Source: Maniola hyperantus
Lineage: Eukaryota > Arthropoda > Insecta > Lepidoptera > Nymphalidae
Assembly (NCBI RefSeq): GCF_902806685.2
Contig: NC_048552.1
Location: forward strand, 11,683,662-11,747,661
Reading direction: 5' to 3'
DNA: 64,000 nucleotides
The position numbers were made by a program, and so were the translations under genes. The notes below the pieces were generated by a model. The model did no database searches and was not told where the DNA came from. It saw only the letters and a list, made by a program, of their open reading frames with translations. This document shows, piece after piece, positions 11,734-22,540 of the stretch (position 1 is its first letter; every line of letters begins with the position of its first letter).

Positions 11734-12329
11734 AATCTATCTCATATGTATAACACATATATAATACATTTTCTAATCTACATCTCTGGTATTTACTAGG
11801 TCATTCAATAAGTAAAAAGACAAATGGCTATAGCTCAAAAACGGTTTAAATTGTTCTGAATGACATAGTGAACAGTTCTTAATCTATCTCATATATAACA
11901 CATATGTATATAATACATTTTCTAATCTACATCTCTGGTATTTACTAGGGTCATTCAATAAGTAAAAAGACAAATGGCTATAGCTCAAAAACGGTTTAAA
12001 TTGTTCTGAATGACATAGTGAACAGTTCTTAATCTATCTCATATATAACACATATGTATATAATACATTTTCTAATCTACATCTCTGGTATTTACTAGGG
12101 TCATTCAATAAGTAAAAAGACAAATGGCTATAGCTCAAAAACGGTTTAAATTGTTCTGAATGACATAGTGAACAGTTCTTAATCTATCTCATATATAACA
12201 CATATGTATATAATACATTTTCTAATCTACATCTCTGGTATTTACTAGGGTCATTCAATAAGTAAAGAGACAAATGGCTATAGCTCAAAAACGGTTTAAA
12301 TTGTTCTGAATGACATTCTGAACAGTTTT
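11734..12329 (+). repeat. Tandem array of a 150-bp unit containing a mariner end
   Basis: Units start at 11734, 11881, 12031 and 12181 (spacings 147, 150, 150) and are almost identical. Each contains GGGTCATTCAATAAGTAAA, the inverted terminal repeat of the mariner relic at 12247-12814, plus about 80 bp of AT-rich flank. The last unit is the real left end of the mariner. Confidence 0.92.
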
Positions 12330-12814
12330 AACACTTACTTGAACTTCCTCAGCTATCATTTCAACAGGAATTCTTCTGTTATCACGAATAAGTCCGTCGA
12401 TCCTCGATTCCAACGAGGGATCAGAAACTTCCACTGGACGTCCACATCGGGTCCGGGTTCATCACCTACACTTGTTCGGCCACTTTTAACCAGTACCCAC
12501 TTGTAAAAATTCGCACGGTTCATACAAATTTTACCGTACCTACTGTATCAACATTCTAGAAAAAAATTCACTTGGTTTTACACCTTCTGCGGCTAAAAAT
12601 CTAATGACGGACCGCTGCTTTTTAAGGTGCAATCTTCTAGTGGACTTGCCATGGTGAACTAAAAAATTTGAGATTATGTTGACTTAAAATGATGAAATGC
12701 TGAGCAGAGCATATCCCAAGGTTGCCAACTAACACCCCTGAAAAGATTGTACACATTCATCGAATAGTTTTAAAATAATTATAGAATTTGTCTCTTTACT
12801 TATTGAATGACCCT
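12247..12814 (-). mobile_element. Defective mariner-like DNA transposon
   Basis: Perfect 29-bp inverted ends: 12247-12275 (starting AGGGTCATTCAATAAGTAAA) and 12786-12814. Outside both ends there is a TA within 2-3 bases, as expected of mariner insertion. The interior keeps only the first part of the transposase gene; the catalytic DDD/DDE region is gone. The left end is also the last unit of the array at 11734-12329. Confidence 0.85.
12334..12652 (-). pseudogene. Mariner transposase, N-terminal fragment, frameshifted
   Basis: Starts MASPLEDCTL at 12652. Broken frames then read QRSVIRFLAAEGVKPSE (helix-turn-helix start), NFYKWV, GRTSV-DEP, and RPVEVSDPSLESRIDGLIR, RIPVEMIAEEVQVS, the DNA-binding half of mariner transposases. 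Frameshifts lie near 12610 and 12420 and there are stops between; nothing remains beyond residue 110 or so. Confidence 0.8.
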
Positions 12815-13795
12815 CGTATATACGACTTGATTTTTCTAATATCGCATTTTATCATTTTATAGAAGCAGTAGATGATACCGCGACTCGGTTCGCGTGAGTT
12901 AAGGTTTTTTCAGGTTTAGGTCACGCACAACAGTCGTCTGTTCGGGACGTCATCGCCCCTCCCCGCCGAAGTCTTCACTCCAGCCATCCAAGCTCGCTCC
13001 AGAAACCGAGTAGACCGGCCAGGTTGCCGAGGGCTTCATAAAGTGAGGTTGGGGAACCCCAAAATGGCGTTCGCGTAGATGTTGCAATATCAATCGCTTC
13101 ATTCATTTGCAATCAATTTTCTGAGCTGACGATAGTTTTACAAATCAAAACCCAAATACTTTATAATTAAACTTTATTTCCAATATAACTATAATAACTA
13201 TATTTTTACACAATTAACACAAACCAGGATATAAAGTTTACTTGACGACTCGACTAGCGAGTAGCGAGAATAATCTTTCACCTTGCCTTTTTCACAAAGT
13301 GACTAGTTCCCCCCCCCCCCCCCCCCCCCACATAATCTAATCGTCTTAAATCAAAACGTTCTGATTGGCCAAAGGTCTGCGTGGCGAATGGAGTTATTTT
13401 CAAATTGGCCAATCACATACAAGTGTAGCATTGCTACGACAAGTACAAAATGCAAAATAACTCCTAATGAAATACCTGAAATATAAAACCAGAAAATTCA
13501 TGACAATAGCAACGCCGTAGTAAGCCAGTATATTCCTACAGTAGAAATATTGGCAAGCAATTACATAGTGGCATATCTCGAGGGTACCTACGGCATGACT
13601 CACGGCATGCATATGTCGCACAGTGGGATTTAAGTACGATATTGTGCTACTTCAATAGACCCGAGTATTCATGGCAGGCACGCCAAACGTTCCATATTCA
13701 AGAAACACACGGTAGAACATTTAGTTCGTAAAAGCGCGTTAAAAAGTATTTAAAAATGCTAAAAATTACATTTTGACAGTTAATGCAGGCTAAAG
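12815..13795. other. No gene recognised; homopolymer tract
   Basis: 12880-13080 is GC-richer and resembles repeat sequence (GGTTGGGGAACCCCAAAATGG) but was not assigned to a family. 13309-13329 is a run of 21 C. Confidence 0.45.
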
Positions 13796-14050
13796 CAGTG
13801 ATACCCTAGCGGTTAGGTCATCTGCCTTCTAATCGGAGGTGAGGGGGGGGGGGGGGGTTCCAATCCCCGGCACACACCTCAAACTTTTCGGAGTTATGTT
13901 CGTTTTAAGTAATTAAATATCACTTGCTTTAACAGTGAAACATCGTGAAGAAACCTGCATGCCTGAGAGTCCAAAACCCTTCTCACTCTGAGAGGAGACC
14001 CGTGCTCTGTAGTGAGCCGGCGATGGGTTGATCATGTAGATGATGATGAA
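13796..14050 (+). mobile_element. SINE-C (Metulj-like), full copy
   Basis: tRNA-like head (CCTAGCGGTTAGGTCATCTG A-box region, B box GGTTCCAATCC after a 15-G expansion), body CTTTTCGGAGTTATG, GTGAAACATCGTGAAGAAACC, GAGAGGAGACCCGTGCTCTG, and a GATGATGA tail shared with RTE-like LINEs. Known: SINEs of this form are abundant in butterflies and are thought to be copied by RTE enzymes. Confidence 0.85.
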
Positions 14051-14067
14051 TGCAGGCTAACAGATGA

Positions 14068-14207
14068 GCTAACTGTTCAACACTGATAATGATAGCCACC
14101 ATACTCATTTGACATTTATTTCTAATCCTCAATGAAGTAGCAATGTAGAACCAATCAATGTCAAATGAGCTCAGTGGCTGTCATTTAGTGTTGAAAATTA
14201 AGTTAGC
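14068..14207. mobile_element. TIR element (MITE), about 140 bp
   Basis: GCTAACTGTTCAACACTGAT at the left and a diverged inverse at the right (TTTAGTGTTGAAAATTAAGTTAGC); inner arms CTCATTTGACATT/AATGTCAAATGAG also pair. Confidence 0.7.
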
Positions 14208-14309
14208 AAACCCGCTCAGACCTATCTAATGCAGAAAATCTAGACCCTTTTTGTACGTCAATGTAATTTGTAACATAACTAAGACACGGTATTGGTGCCT
14301 TCAGAAGGA

Positions 14310-15329
14310 TTTCACGGTAACTCATTCGGTAAAGTTAAGATGCTACTGTCACGTCTATAATATACACCCGTATGTTTCCACGGCGCGTATACATGTGAAA
14401 GGAATGTGCTAAGGTAAACTTCACTCAACGCTTTGTACGGATGGAGTGCTTTGTCGAGAAATTTTGTCACGTTATTGTAAAACTAGGAGGTAAGAGTGAC
14501 GCCATGTTAACAAACAAGTTGTGATATTAGTTTCGTAAAAAACTTCTCGAAAGCATCTCAAATTATTAACTTGTAATATTTATTTATTTATTTATTTTTA
14601 TTTTTCATGTACCAAAATTATAGTTACAAAGTAATAATAAATTAAGTTACATTGGAAATGCTTATCTCTAAACAGAGATTTCTTCCAGCTTCCCATTCAA
14701 GGTTGTGAGTAAGGCGTATCAAGAAGTGGAATAGGTCTACGGTACTAGAATCTAATAAACTACATAAATATCTTATAATAAATACCCAAATCAACTTATA
14801 TACAATAATAATACTTATAATAAATAATTATATACATAATATATGAAAAATATAAATACATATAATATATAAAATACTCTATTGTAATGATAGGTAATAC
14901 TGCTTCACTCTGTATTTGAATGAGTGTACTGAGTGGCAGTTCTCATAAATCATTGTTTCAGAAATATTTTTCTGGTTGACACGTCTATAATATGCCCCCT
15001 TAATATATGTTTCCACTTATCACAACTCAACCTATCGCCTCCGGCCCACTACAAGCCCGGATTTACTCTCAGAATGAGAAGGGTTTCACAGTACCTCCTT
15101 CGGGTAAAGTTAAGACGCTACTGACACGTCTGTAATATGCACCCGCATGTTTCCACGGCGCGTACATGTGAAAGGAATGTGCTAAGGTAAACTTCACTCA
15201 TACGCTTTGTACCCGCTTTTTAGCTACGGGGCGCTTTGTCGCGAAATTTGTCACGTTATTGTAAAACTATACGGAGGTAGGAATTACGCCATGTTTACAC
15301 TGGCAAGCAAGTTGTGATATTAGTTTCGA
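14310..15329 (+). repeat. Two diverged direct repeats of about 230 bp
   Basis: 14310-14536 and 15083-15329 share TAAAGTTAAGA, CACCCG(T/C)ATGTTTCCACGGCG, CATGTGAAAGGAATGTGCTA and GTTGTGATATTAGTTTCG in the same order. The middle (14537-15082) holds A/T-rich DNA and a fragment (14600-14720) whose inverse recurs at 27836-27916. Confidence 0.75.
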
Positions 15330-15353
15330 TATTGTAGAATTTTCTAGAAGATA

Positions 15354-15750
15354 TTGAGAGTTCCGTACTACAGTCGTATTTTTTCAACATTTTGCAGGAT
15401 AATTCAAAAACTATGATACATAAAAATAAATAAAAATCTGTTTTTGAATGCACAGGTGAATACCTTTCATATGATACCCCACTTGATATAGTTATCTTAC
15501 TTAGAAAATTGAAAATACTAATTATTAGTTCATGACCACAATTTAATTTTTTTGTGTGATCTAATCTTAAATTCACTGTTTTCAGATTTTTCCCCAAATG
15601 TCAGCTATAAGATCTACCTACCTGCTAAATTTCATGATTCTAGGTCAACGGGAAGTACCCTGTAGGTTTCTTGACAGACCGACAGACAGACAGACAACAA
15701 AGTGATCCTATAAGGGTTCCGTTTTTGAGGTACGGAACCCTAAAAATCGG
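15354..15750 (+). mobile_element. CGGCCAAGTGCGAGT-family element
   Basis: From GAGAGTTCCGTACTACAGTC through ATGATACCCCACTTGATATA to TTGAGGTACGGAACCCTAAA. A second short 5' fragment (15745-15800) follows head to tail. Confidence 0.75.
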
Positions 15751-16548
15751 GCAAGTGCGAGTTAAACTCGCACACGTAGGGTTACGTACAATCCTACAAG
15801 ATTCAATCGCACAAATATGAAGTAAATGAGTATTTTTGACCAAAGTTTTATGGAAAACATGTAGATGCATAAATGTTATGCGCGCAAAACTCATTACTAT
15901 AAATAAGCCTTCGATGTATGATTAGTCTACTGTTTTCGAAAAACTAATTAAAATTTGAATTTTTGCGGCTGGATGTATCAAACCTTATCTTTCAATCAAT
16001 CAATCAGCCTGTTTGTGTCCACTGCTGGACATAGGCCTTCCCTTTCTTTTTTTCTTTCTTTACTAATTCTAAAATTTCATTCAATTCTGTATCAAATTCA
16101 ATACCCAGGTGTATGTTTATAAACTCTATAAAGCCGTCCTCCAAATTCCTTTATAATTGAAATTTTTTATCATAAAAATCTAATCAAAAATGAAAGCAAT
16201 TTACAAGGTAGACCGTAATTATGTTGTAAACATACGGGTATCAAAATCCCTGCGAAATTCATCAAAACGGGATCCTGAAATTAGATAGACACTTTTTATC
16301 CATTAAGGGTAAGCTTAGGCCGAAGAGTGAAGGGAAACAGTAGACGGAGCTCTCATAGAGAAAAACGAGTCGTTTATGCACCCACACACATTAAATTAAT
16401 ATGACGTAAGTGTACAATAGGTACAATTACAAATGTCCAATTTGTAGCGTAGGTATGTCAAAAAGAAATTATTTCTTAGTGATGATTAAATAGAGGGTCT
16501 TCCAAAATATAGTTAAAAATTTTTTTCAAATCAGTCCAGAAACATACA

Positions 16549-16954
16549 CAAAAAAAAACTGGCCAAATGCGAGTCAGGCTCGCGCACCGAGAGTTCCGTA
16601 CTACAGTCGTATTTTTTCGACATTTTGCATTGCATTTTGCACGAAAATTGAAAACATATCATGTTAAAAAAAAAAACTGTTATAGAATGTTTTTCATTAT
16701 GATACCCCACTTGGTATAGTTATCTTACTTTGTAGATTTGAACATTTTTTTTTGTGATGTAACCACAAATTCAGAGTTTACGGATTTTTTGCTTTAATTG
16801 TGCTATAAGTCCTACCTACCTGCCTTTCATGATTCTACCCGTACCCTATAGGTATTTTTTTACAGACACGACAGACGGATAGACAGACACAGAGAGACAA
16901 CGAAGTGATCCTATAAGAGTTTTTTTTTCTTTTTAAGGTACGTAACCCTAATAA
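16549..16954 (+). mobile_element. CGGCCAAGTGCGAGT-family element
   Basis: ACTGGCCAAATGCGAGTCAG start, ATGATACCCCACTTGGTATA middle, GACAACGAAGTGATCCTATA and a worn right end GGTACGTAACCCTAATAAA. Confidence 0.75.
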
Positions 16955-17373
16955 AACAACATCAAGTATACCTATTATTTTAATGTCAATCTTCAACTGA
17001 ATTTCTTAGAGTTATTAAACCTTCAGTTTCGGCCAAAGGTTGTGGCGATAGCAGATTAATCAGCTTCGGGTTCAGCCTTGACTCTTTCTTTTTATATCGA
17101 ACTTTTCCTTGTCTGTGGAAATGGCACGAACCCCTTAATAAAACCTTTCTGACACGACCCTTTCACGTTTCCTCTAATTGAGAGATTTGTCGCTAAAGGG
17201 ACACCGGGTTTAGGAAGGTATAATTAATTTGTAGCTTCTGTCCTGGCAAAAAAAGAAAGAAAAGAAAAATAAAATCCGAATCTAGCTATTAACCAATTTA
17301 TGGGAATTCTAGTGCTGCTATATTAGATTAGTCAATGCTATAATATTTAAGTGATCCGTAAACAAGGAATCCG
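16955..17373. other. No gene or repeat recognised
   Basis: AT-rich; no ORF or known motif. Confidence 0.5.
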
Positions 17374-17557
17374 TACACAAATCTCAGTGGACGCTAGCCA
17401 TTTTGAGGCACCAACCAATCACAAACGAACTATGTTATCTAATTGAATTACGAATATTTTTTGAAAACATATTTTAGTTGAATTTTGAATGTTTTTGAAG
17501 ACATGTTTGTGATTGGTTGGTGCCTCAAAATGGTTAACGCACACTGAGATTTTTGTA
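17374..17557. mobile_element. TIR element (MITE) with about 53-bp inverted ends
   Basis: Left TACACAAATCTCAGTG...CCATTTTGAGGCACCAACCA, continuing to ATCACAAAC, is inverted at the right ending CACTGAGATTTTTGTA. Interior AT-rich and non-coding. Confidence 0.82.
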
Positions 17558-17960
17558 TTCACTTCTTTTTGCGGATACTGTATAGACCTTTTGCTCTGTT
17601 ACTCAGCCATAAACCTATATCACAAAAAAAACAGAGGAAACAATATTATGTAGGTTAGGTAAATCAATATTCGATGGCTGCCTCGTTTCACATAAAATCA
17701 TCGCTTGTGTCAACTTCGTAACAGTTTGATGAGTTTGATAAATTGATTCACGTGCTTTATCTCGGTGAGGCGGTGAATTTGTATTCAGGGGAGGGCCAAT
17801 GGTGACCTGAATATAACCAACCTACTAGCTAACCCGCCCCGGCTTTACTCTTGTGGATTTTTTTAATGAGGATAAGGGGGTGATCACACTCATATTATAA
17901 AGGCAAAAGTGTGTGTGTAGTGTGTATGTATACTTGTTACTCTTTCACGTAACAGCTTTT

Positions 17961-18300
17961 GACGACCTCCCTGGCGCAGTGGTGAGCGCTGTGGTCTTAA
18001 TAGTGGGAGGTCCCGGGTTCGATTCCTGGCAGGGGTTTGGAATTTTATAATTTCTAAATTTCTGGTCTGATCTGGTGGGAGGCTTCGGCCGTGGCTAGTT
18101 ACTACCCTACCGGCAAAGCCGTGCCGCCAAGCGATTTAGCGTTCCGGTACGATGCCGTGTAGAAACCAAAGGGGTATGGGTTTAATAAAAACTGCCATAC
18201 CCCTTCCAGGTTAGCCCGCTATCATCTTAGACTGCATCATCACTTACCACCAGGTGAGATTGCAGTCAAGGGCTAACTTGTATCTGAATAAATAAATAAA
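17961..18300 (+). mobile_element. SINE-B, tRNA-derived, full copy
   Basis: Head GACGACCTCCCTGGCGCAGT, anticodon-like GGTCTTAATAG region, B box GGGTTCGATTCC, body GGCTTCGGCCGTGGCTAG and AAAGCCGTGCCGCCAAGCGA, tail CTGAATAAATAAATAAA. Copies at 34197 and 45656 are closely similar. Confidence 0.87.
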
Positions 18301-18367
18301 GCTGCTGTAGGGATTTGGCTGAAATCTGGAATGGGGGTAGCTTACACCCTGACTTAACACATATGCT

Positions 18368-18598
18368 ACTTTTTATCCCGGAAAATCAAAGAATTCGCGG
18401 ATAAAAGCTGATGCCCGCGACTTCGTACGCGTGGATTTAGTTTTTAAAAAATCCTGTGGGAACTCTTTGATTTCCCGGTCTTTAACTATACCCATGCAAA
18501 AAATCACGTCTATCCATTGCTCCGTTGCGACGTGATTGAAGGACAAACCAACAAACCTACAAACAAACACACTTTCGCATTAATAATATGGGTAGATA
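18368..18598 (-). mobile_element. Helitron-like element, type B
   Basis: Complement of the type B order, from GATGCCCGCGACTTCGTACG through CTATACCCATGCAAAAAATC to CACTTTCGCATTAATAATAT. Confidence 0.75.
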
Positions 18599-18711
18599 CT
18601 AGGTACTGATTTTGCAATATTTTCCTAACAAAACAGTATTACAGTGATTTTTTAAATATTATAGATGTATTGTGAATTAAGTAGGCCAATATGCACATTT
18701 TAGCCACATTA

Positions 18712-18888
18712 GAGCCTCAATAGCTCAACAGGTAAAAGAGTGGACTGAAAACCGAAAAAGGTCGACGGTTCAAACCCCGCCCGTTGCACTATAATGTCGT
18801 ACCTACTCCTAGCACCAGCCTGACGCTTAGTTGGAGAGGAAAGGGGAATATTAGTCGTTTAACATGGCTAATATTCTTTAAAAAAAAC
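18712..18888 (+). mobile_element. SINE-A, full copy
   Basis: GAGCCTCAATAGCTCAACAG, B box GGTTCAAACCCC, GGAGAGGAAAGGGGAATATT and A-rich end. Confidence 0.85.
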
Positions 18889-19220
18889 ATAAAAGCATTT
18901 AAAAATATGTGCTCAGATAAAATTTATTAAGGTTCTCTAAAGTTATTTTTAGTTAGAAGTTAGAACGTTATGTAACATAACGTTATGTTATATACCTACG
19001 GGTAACATAACATATCGGTAAAAATAATGTAACGGTAAAATCTCAGATTTTTAATACTTAGTTAATGTAACGAGTTAACCGTTAAGAAAGTTAGTAAAAG
19101 GAAATTATTATTATGTGCCTTTCTTGAAAATTACCGCGAGCTTTCACCGCGTTTCAAGTTATAAAATACGTCAACGAGGCAATCAACATAAACCTCTGTT
19201 TGTATTTCCAGATTGTAATA

Positions 19221-19780
19221 GTGGACTAAGAGCCAGCGCGTGCCAGACCTTCGTTATTTTATAAAAGCTGAAAGTTTCTCTAACAACACTCTGCCACACG
19301 CCATTAAGTTTAAAGGTGTCTGGCAGGGAGTTGCCACTATACTAAGTGTCTATCAATGCATAACGTGATTTCTAATACTGTAAAAATAGACTTTATACTT
19401 TGACCTAATTTTTTTAAATACCTTACCCGTTACAGTTCTTGCAATTCACGAAGGCGAGCAGACTTTACTTGAGGTTACGTTGGATACACAGGCATTGCGT
19501 AAGTGTGCGTGCATGTCAGACCAATCAGTCGCGAGCCAAGCGCTCACAAACGCACACATTCAATGTACCTTACTTATACCGATACGACTTGAACATAAGG
19601 ATGAGCCACTCGCCTTCGTGAATTGGAAGAACTGTATCTCCCAAAGCCACCGTGATCCGAACTTCACAGTCGCTGAGCGTTCCTCCCTGTGTTGAAGATC
19701 CTCGTCTGAGGGGATATGCAGATGAACTTTCAGCTTTTATGAAATACCGAAGGTCTGGCACGCGCTGGCTCTTAGTCCAC
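19221..19780. mobile_element. 560-bp TIR element holding a nested second TIR element
   Basis: Ends are inverted over about 56 bp with two mismatches (GTGGACTAAGAGCCAGCGCG outward). Its interior contains the smaller TACAGTTCTTGC element at 19431-19636. No transposase. Confidence 0.88.
19431..19636. mobile_element. Nested TIR element, TACAGTTCTTGC family
   Basis: TACAGTTCTTGCAATTCACG left, with CTCGCCTTCGTGAATTGGAA then GAACTGTA right. Shares its core with 3695-3868. Short open frames here repeat those of the other copy and are not genes. Confidence 0.82.
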
Positions 19781-20456
19781 TCTGTTTGTATTTCCAGATT
19801 GTAATAACGTAACTACTATGTTATGCTCTTTTGACATTCAATTTTAATCCTTACATTCATAGTCGTAAGGTCTGACATTTTCATTATGAATGACAAGACG
19901 GAGCTATTTACAGTGCTGAAGATTTTCGCTTGACTCCTTTGCCTGCAGATTGTAGTGTCAGCAAATGTTTGCTTTAAGATATTAAAACGATAAAGCTAAT
20001 TGCACACTATAAGATGATACGTTGAAGGCGCAAAAGTAAGGCGGAACGCACACCGGTAGAGCCAAGAAATGATCTCTTTATCGATAACAATTCAAATCAA
20101 ACTAAGTAAGCTTTATCTCTACATGTGAAAGTGTATTTGTTTGTTAGTTTATCCTTCAATGATGTAACGGGTCGACATGACGTTTTCATGTTGGAAAGCG
20201 AAAGTATGTAAACAGAACGCTAGCAAAAACTTAGCGTTCATTTTCCCTCATTTTGTAGGTTAAGTGGGTTAAATGGGGGTTTGAAATGTATGTATTCCAT
20301 GCGGACGAAGCCGCGAACATAAGCTAGTATTTATAATTTGTGCGTTATCTCTGCTCAAAACCTATTATTTAGTACCTACTAAGGTGCGCTTGGTAGTTAC
20401 TAAATTTTTACGTTTAATTGATAAGAATTTTAAGATTATATAAGAAAAACAATATA

Positions 20457-20834
20457 ATGGGTCTCATAAGAAAGCTCAGAGTCACTCAGCGGGCGATGGA
20501 GAGAGTTATAGTTAGATGCTTAGAGTTACTCCACGTGATCAAATCAGAAATGAAGAGATTCGTAGGAGAACTAGAGTAACCGACATAGCTCAACGAGTTG
20601 CGAAGCTGAAGTGGCAATGGGTAGGGAACATAGTTCGTACAACCGATAGACGTTGGGGTCCCAAGGTGCTGCAATGGCGACCTCGCACCGGAAGTCGCAG
20701 CGTTGGAAGACCCCCCACTAGGTGGATGGACGACATCAGACGAGTCGAAGGCGGCGCAAGACCGTGGCGTGTGGAAGTCCCTACAAGAGACCTATGTCCA
20801 GCAGTGGACGTCTATTGGTTGATGATGATGATGA
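20457..20834 (+). pseudogene. RTE-like LINE ORF 3' end, frameshifted
   Basis: Starts MGLIRKLRVTQRAMER, loses frame near 20500, then reads QIRNEEIRRRTRVTDIAQRV, AKLKWQW and SVGRPPTRWMDDIRRV in another frame, with a second shift near 20745 before AVDVYWLMMMM. This is the C-terminal end of a LINE endonuclease-reverse transcriptase polyprotein; the GATGATGATG tail follows. Broken, and lacks the catalytic domains. Confidence 0.82.
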
Positions 20835-21000
20835 AGAAAAACTATAAACCGTTGTTCAGGATTGCTTGTTTAATCATCATCATCATAAAAGATAAATATA
20901 AATTATATTACCAAAGAGTCCAAAAGTATAGAATCGCTATTGAAATCATGTTTTGATTTCCTAACTTTTTGTAACGACAACGGTATAGGACATAGGTATA

Positions 21001-21148
21001 AGTACGCGACAGGTCAAAATGGCAATCGGGGTGGGGACTTCCCGCACACCAACACAGCCCCGCGCTAACCCGGTACGAGATAGCGCGGGTGACGTGCGGG
21101 TGTGCGGGGCTTGCCCCCGCCTTATACCCCATCGACCTGTCGCGTACT
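21001..21148. mobile_element. GC-rich TIR element, AGTACGCGACAGGT family
   Basis: AGTACGCGACAGGTCAAAAT at the left and GACCTGTCGCGTACT at the right. Interior has CACACC..ACAGCCCCGCGCTAACCCGG and its rough inverse, so it can fold into a long hairpin. TATA/ATA flanks may be the target duplication. Confidence 0.82.
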
Positions 21149-22140
21149 ATACCTACTTGAATTCAGTAACTATTTGTTTTAAAATTACTGCATAGGTACT
21201 TTTACAGCAGCAGTCTCACTAGGATCTTTGCAACGATTTATCTCTATCAGTTAAAAACCAAGCGCTAGAAAAAAAGATCTAGTAAGTAATTGCTAACATT
21301 TGATTTGACTCAACTTGCGTCAGGTATTTCATAAGCGGGTTACCAGCCAGGTAACCTCCCCGTGTGCCCGAGTGTTGCGAGTCCTTTCCGGGGGAAGAGC
21401 AGCGCTTGGGCCGGTGTACCCTGGCAACATGTTTAATAATTTCTCTCCATGGGATATTGTTAGCCATGGCTAATTGACCTGGCGAGGCGGGGGTGTTGTC
21501 CGCGCGTCCCTCTGAGTGAGCAGAGGGCGCAGTAGATGCAACCACGGGGAGGAGGGTGTGGCTATGGTGGGTGGTTGGTGATGAGTGTTTCATCACCCAT
21601 TCAAACATTGGCTGCCCCACCGGTGTCTCGTCTGTCTAGTTTGGTGACGGGCGAGGAAGATGTTGAGGATAGGGAACGTGGAGAGGGAATGGCCCTCCCC
21701 GCAAGCAATAGCCCTCGTGAGGATCCGTGGATGATGGACACGGGGGGGTCCGTCGCTCACAATGTGGTCCTCGGGTTGGTTGGCGTGCTGTGGTTCCGGC
21801 ATGCCTCTAACGGTGTTTGGGAGCACGTAGTGCCTCAGTGGTGTGTCTGCTGTGGCGGACATCCGCTGGCGGAGCAATGCAACGGGGCGTTGTTGGTCCC
21901 TTATGCTCCGTCGTTAGCGGTGGGGTGGAACTTCGTGAGGTTTTTAGTCGGTAGGAGTCCGACATAACCACTGTGTACCCCCGTGGCCGGTGGTATCCAT
22001 GATGGATTTTCAACAGTATTTTAGCGTAACAAGTAGATATGCTTCCTTTTAACTTTAGGCACATTATCCTATCTGTAACTAATAAATATCTCCAAGTTTA
22101 TGCTAATATCGCGTGGTGCGGCTCCATCCATTGCCTTTCC
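21149..22140. other. GC-rich stretch, possible retroelement fragment
   Basis: 21300-21980 is far more GC-rich than its surroundings and open in several frames: 143 codons plus-strand (21536-21967) and 113 and 94 codons minus-strand. The plus frame has a cysteine cluster (CVCCGGHPLAEQC) but not at standard zinc-knuckle spacing. No start context, splice sites or known domain decide a coding strand. A worn LINE or LTR-element piece is the likeliest reading; confidence is low. Confidence 0.35.
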
Positions 22141-22141
22141 T

Positions 22142-22391
22142 GTGAGTCGCGAAATCATTAAGACGTTTCAGCTCATAAGTTATGCTTACAGTGAGTACAT
22201 TAAGCTTAAAATATGCTCTGTATTTAACAAAGTGTACACGCCCTTAACAATGATCTAAGTTACAAGCGAAAGCGAGTAAATGCCGTTAAATATTATTTTG
22301 ATTTGTTGAATTACTTGCTTATTCGTTGCTTTTACAGTGAGTCGCGAAATCATTAAGACGTTTCAGCTCATAAGTTATGCTTACAGTGAGT
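22142..22391 (+). repeat. Two identical 55-bp direct repeats, 195 bp apart
   Basis: 22142-22196 and 22337-22391 both read GTGAGTCGCGAAATCATTAA... to CTTACAGTGAGT. The intervening 140 bp is unique here. Confidence 0.9.
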
Positions 22392-22540
22392 TAGTATGTT
22401 ATGTTGCGTGTGTGTGTACCCGCCCTAGAAGCCAAAGCGATTTTTTTAAATTGAATTATTATCTGCAAAATCATAGGTAGGTACTGCTAAGGTACAGGTT
22501 TTTTTTTGTTTTTTATTTATCATCCGTCGCGAAACTTATA

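Larger units (their letters stand above)
19195..19806. repeat. 26-bp perfect direct repeats flanking a TIR element
   Basis: TCTGTTTGTATTTCCAGATT plus GTAATA occurs at 19195-19220 and at 19781-19806, exactly abutting the two ends of the element at 19221-19780. Confidence 0.92.

Noticed and set aside
20516..20956. 146-codon open frame as a host gene
   Set aside because: It is the frameshifted C-terminus of an RTE-like LINE plus downstream microsatellite.
21536..21967. 143-codon open frame as a gene
   Set aside because: GC-rich DNA with competing frames on the other strand, no known domain, no splice or start context; cysteines are not at zinc-knuckle spacing.
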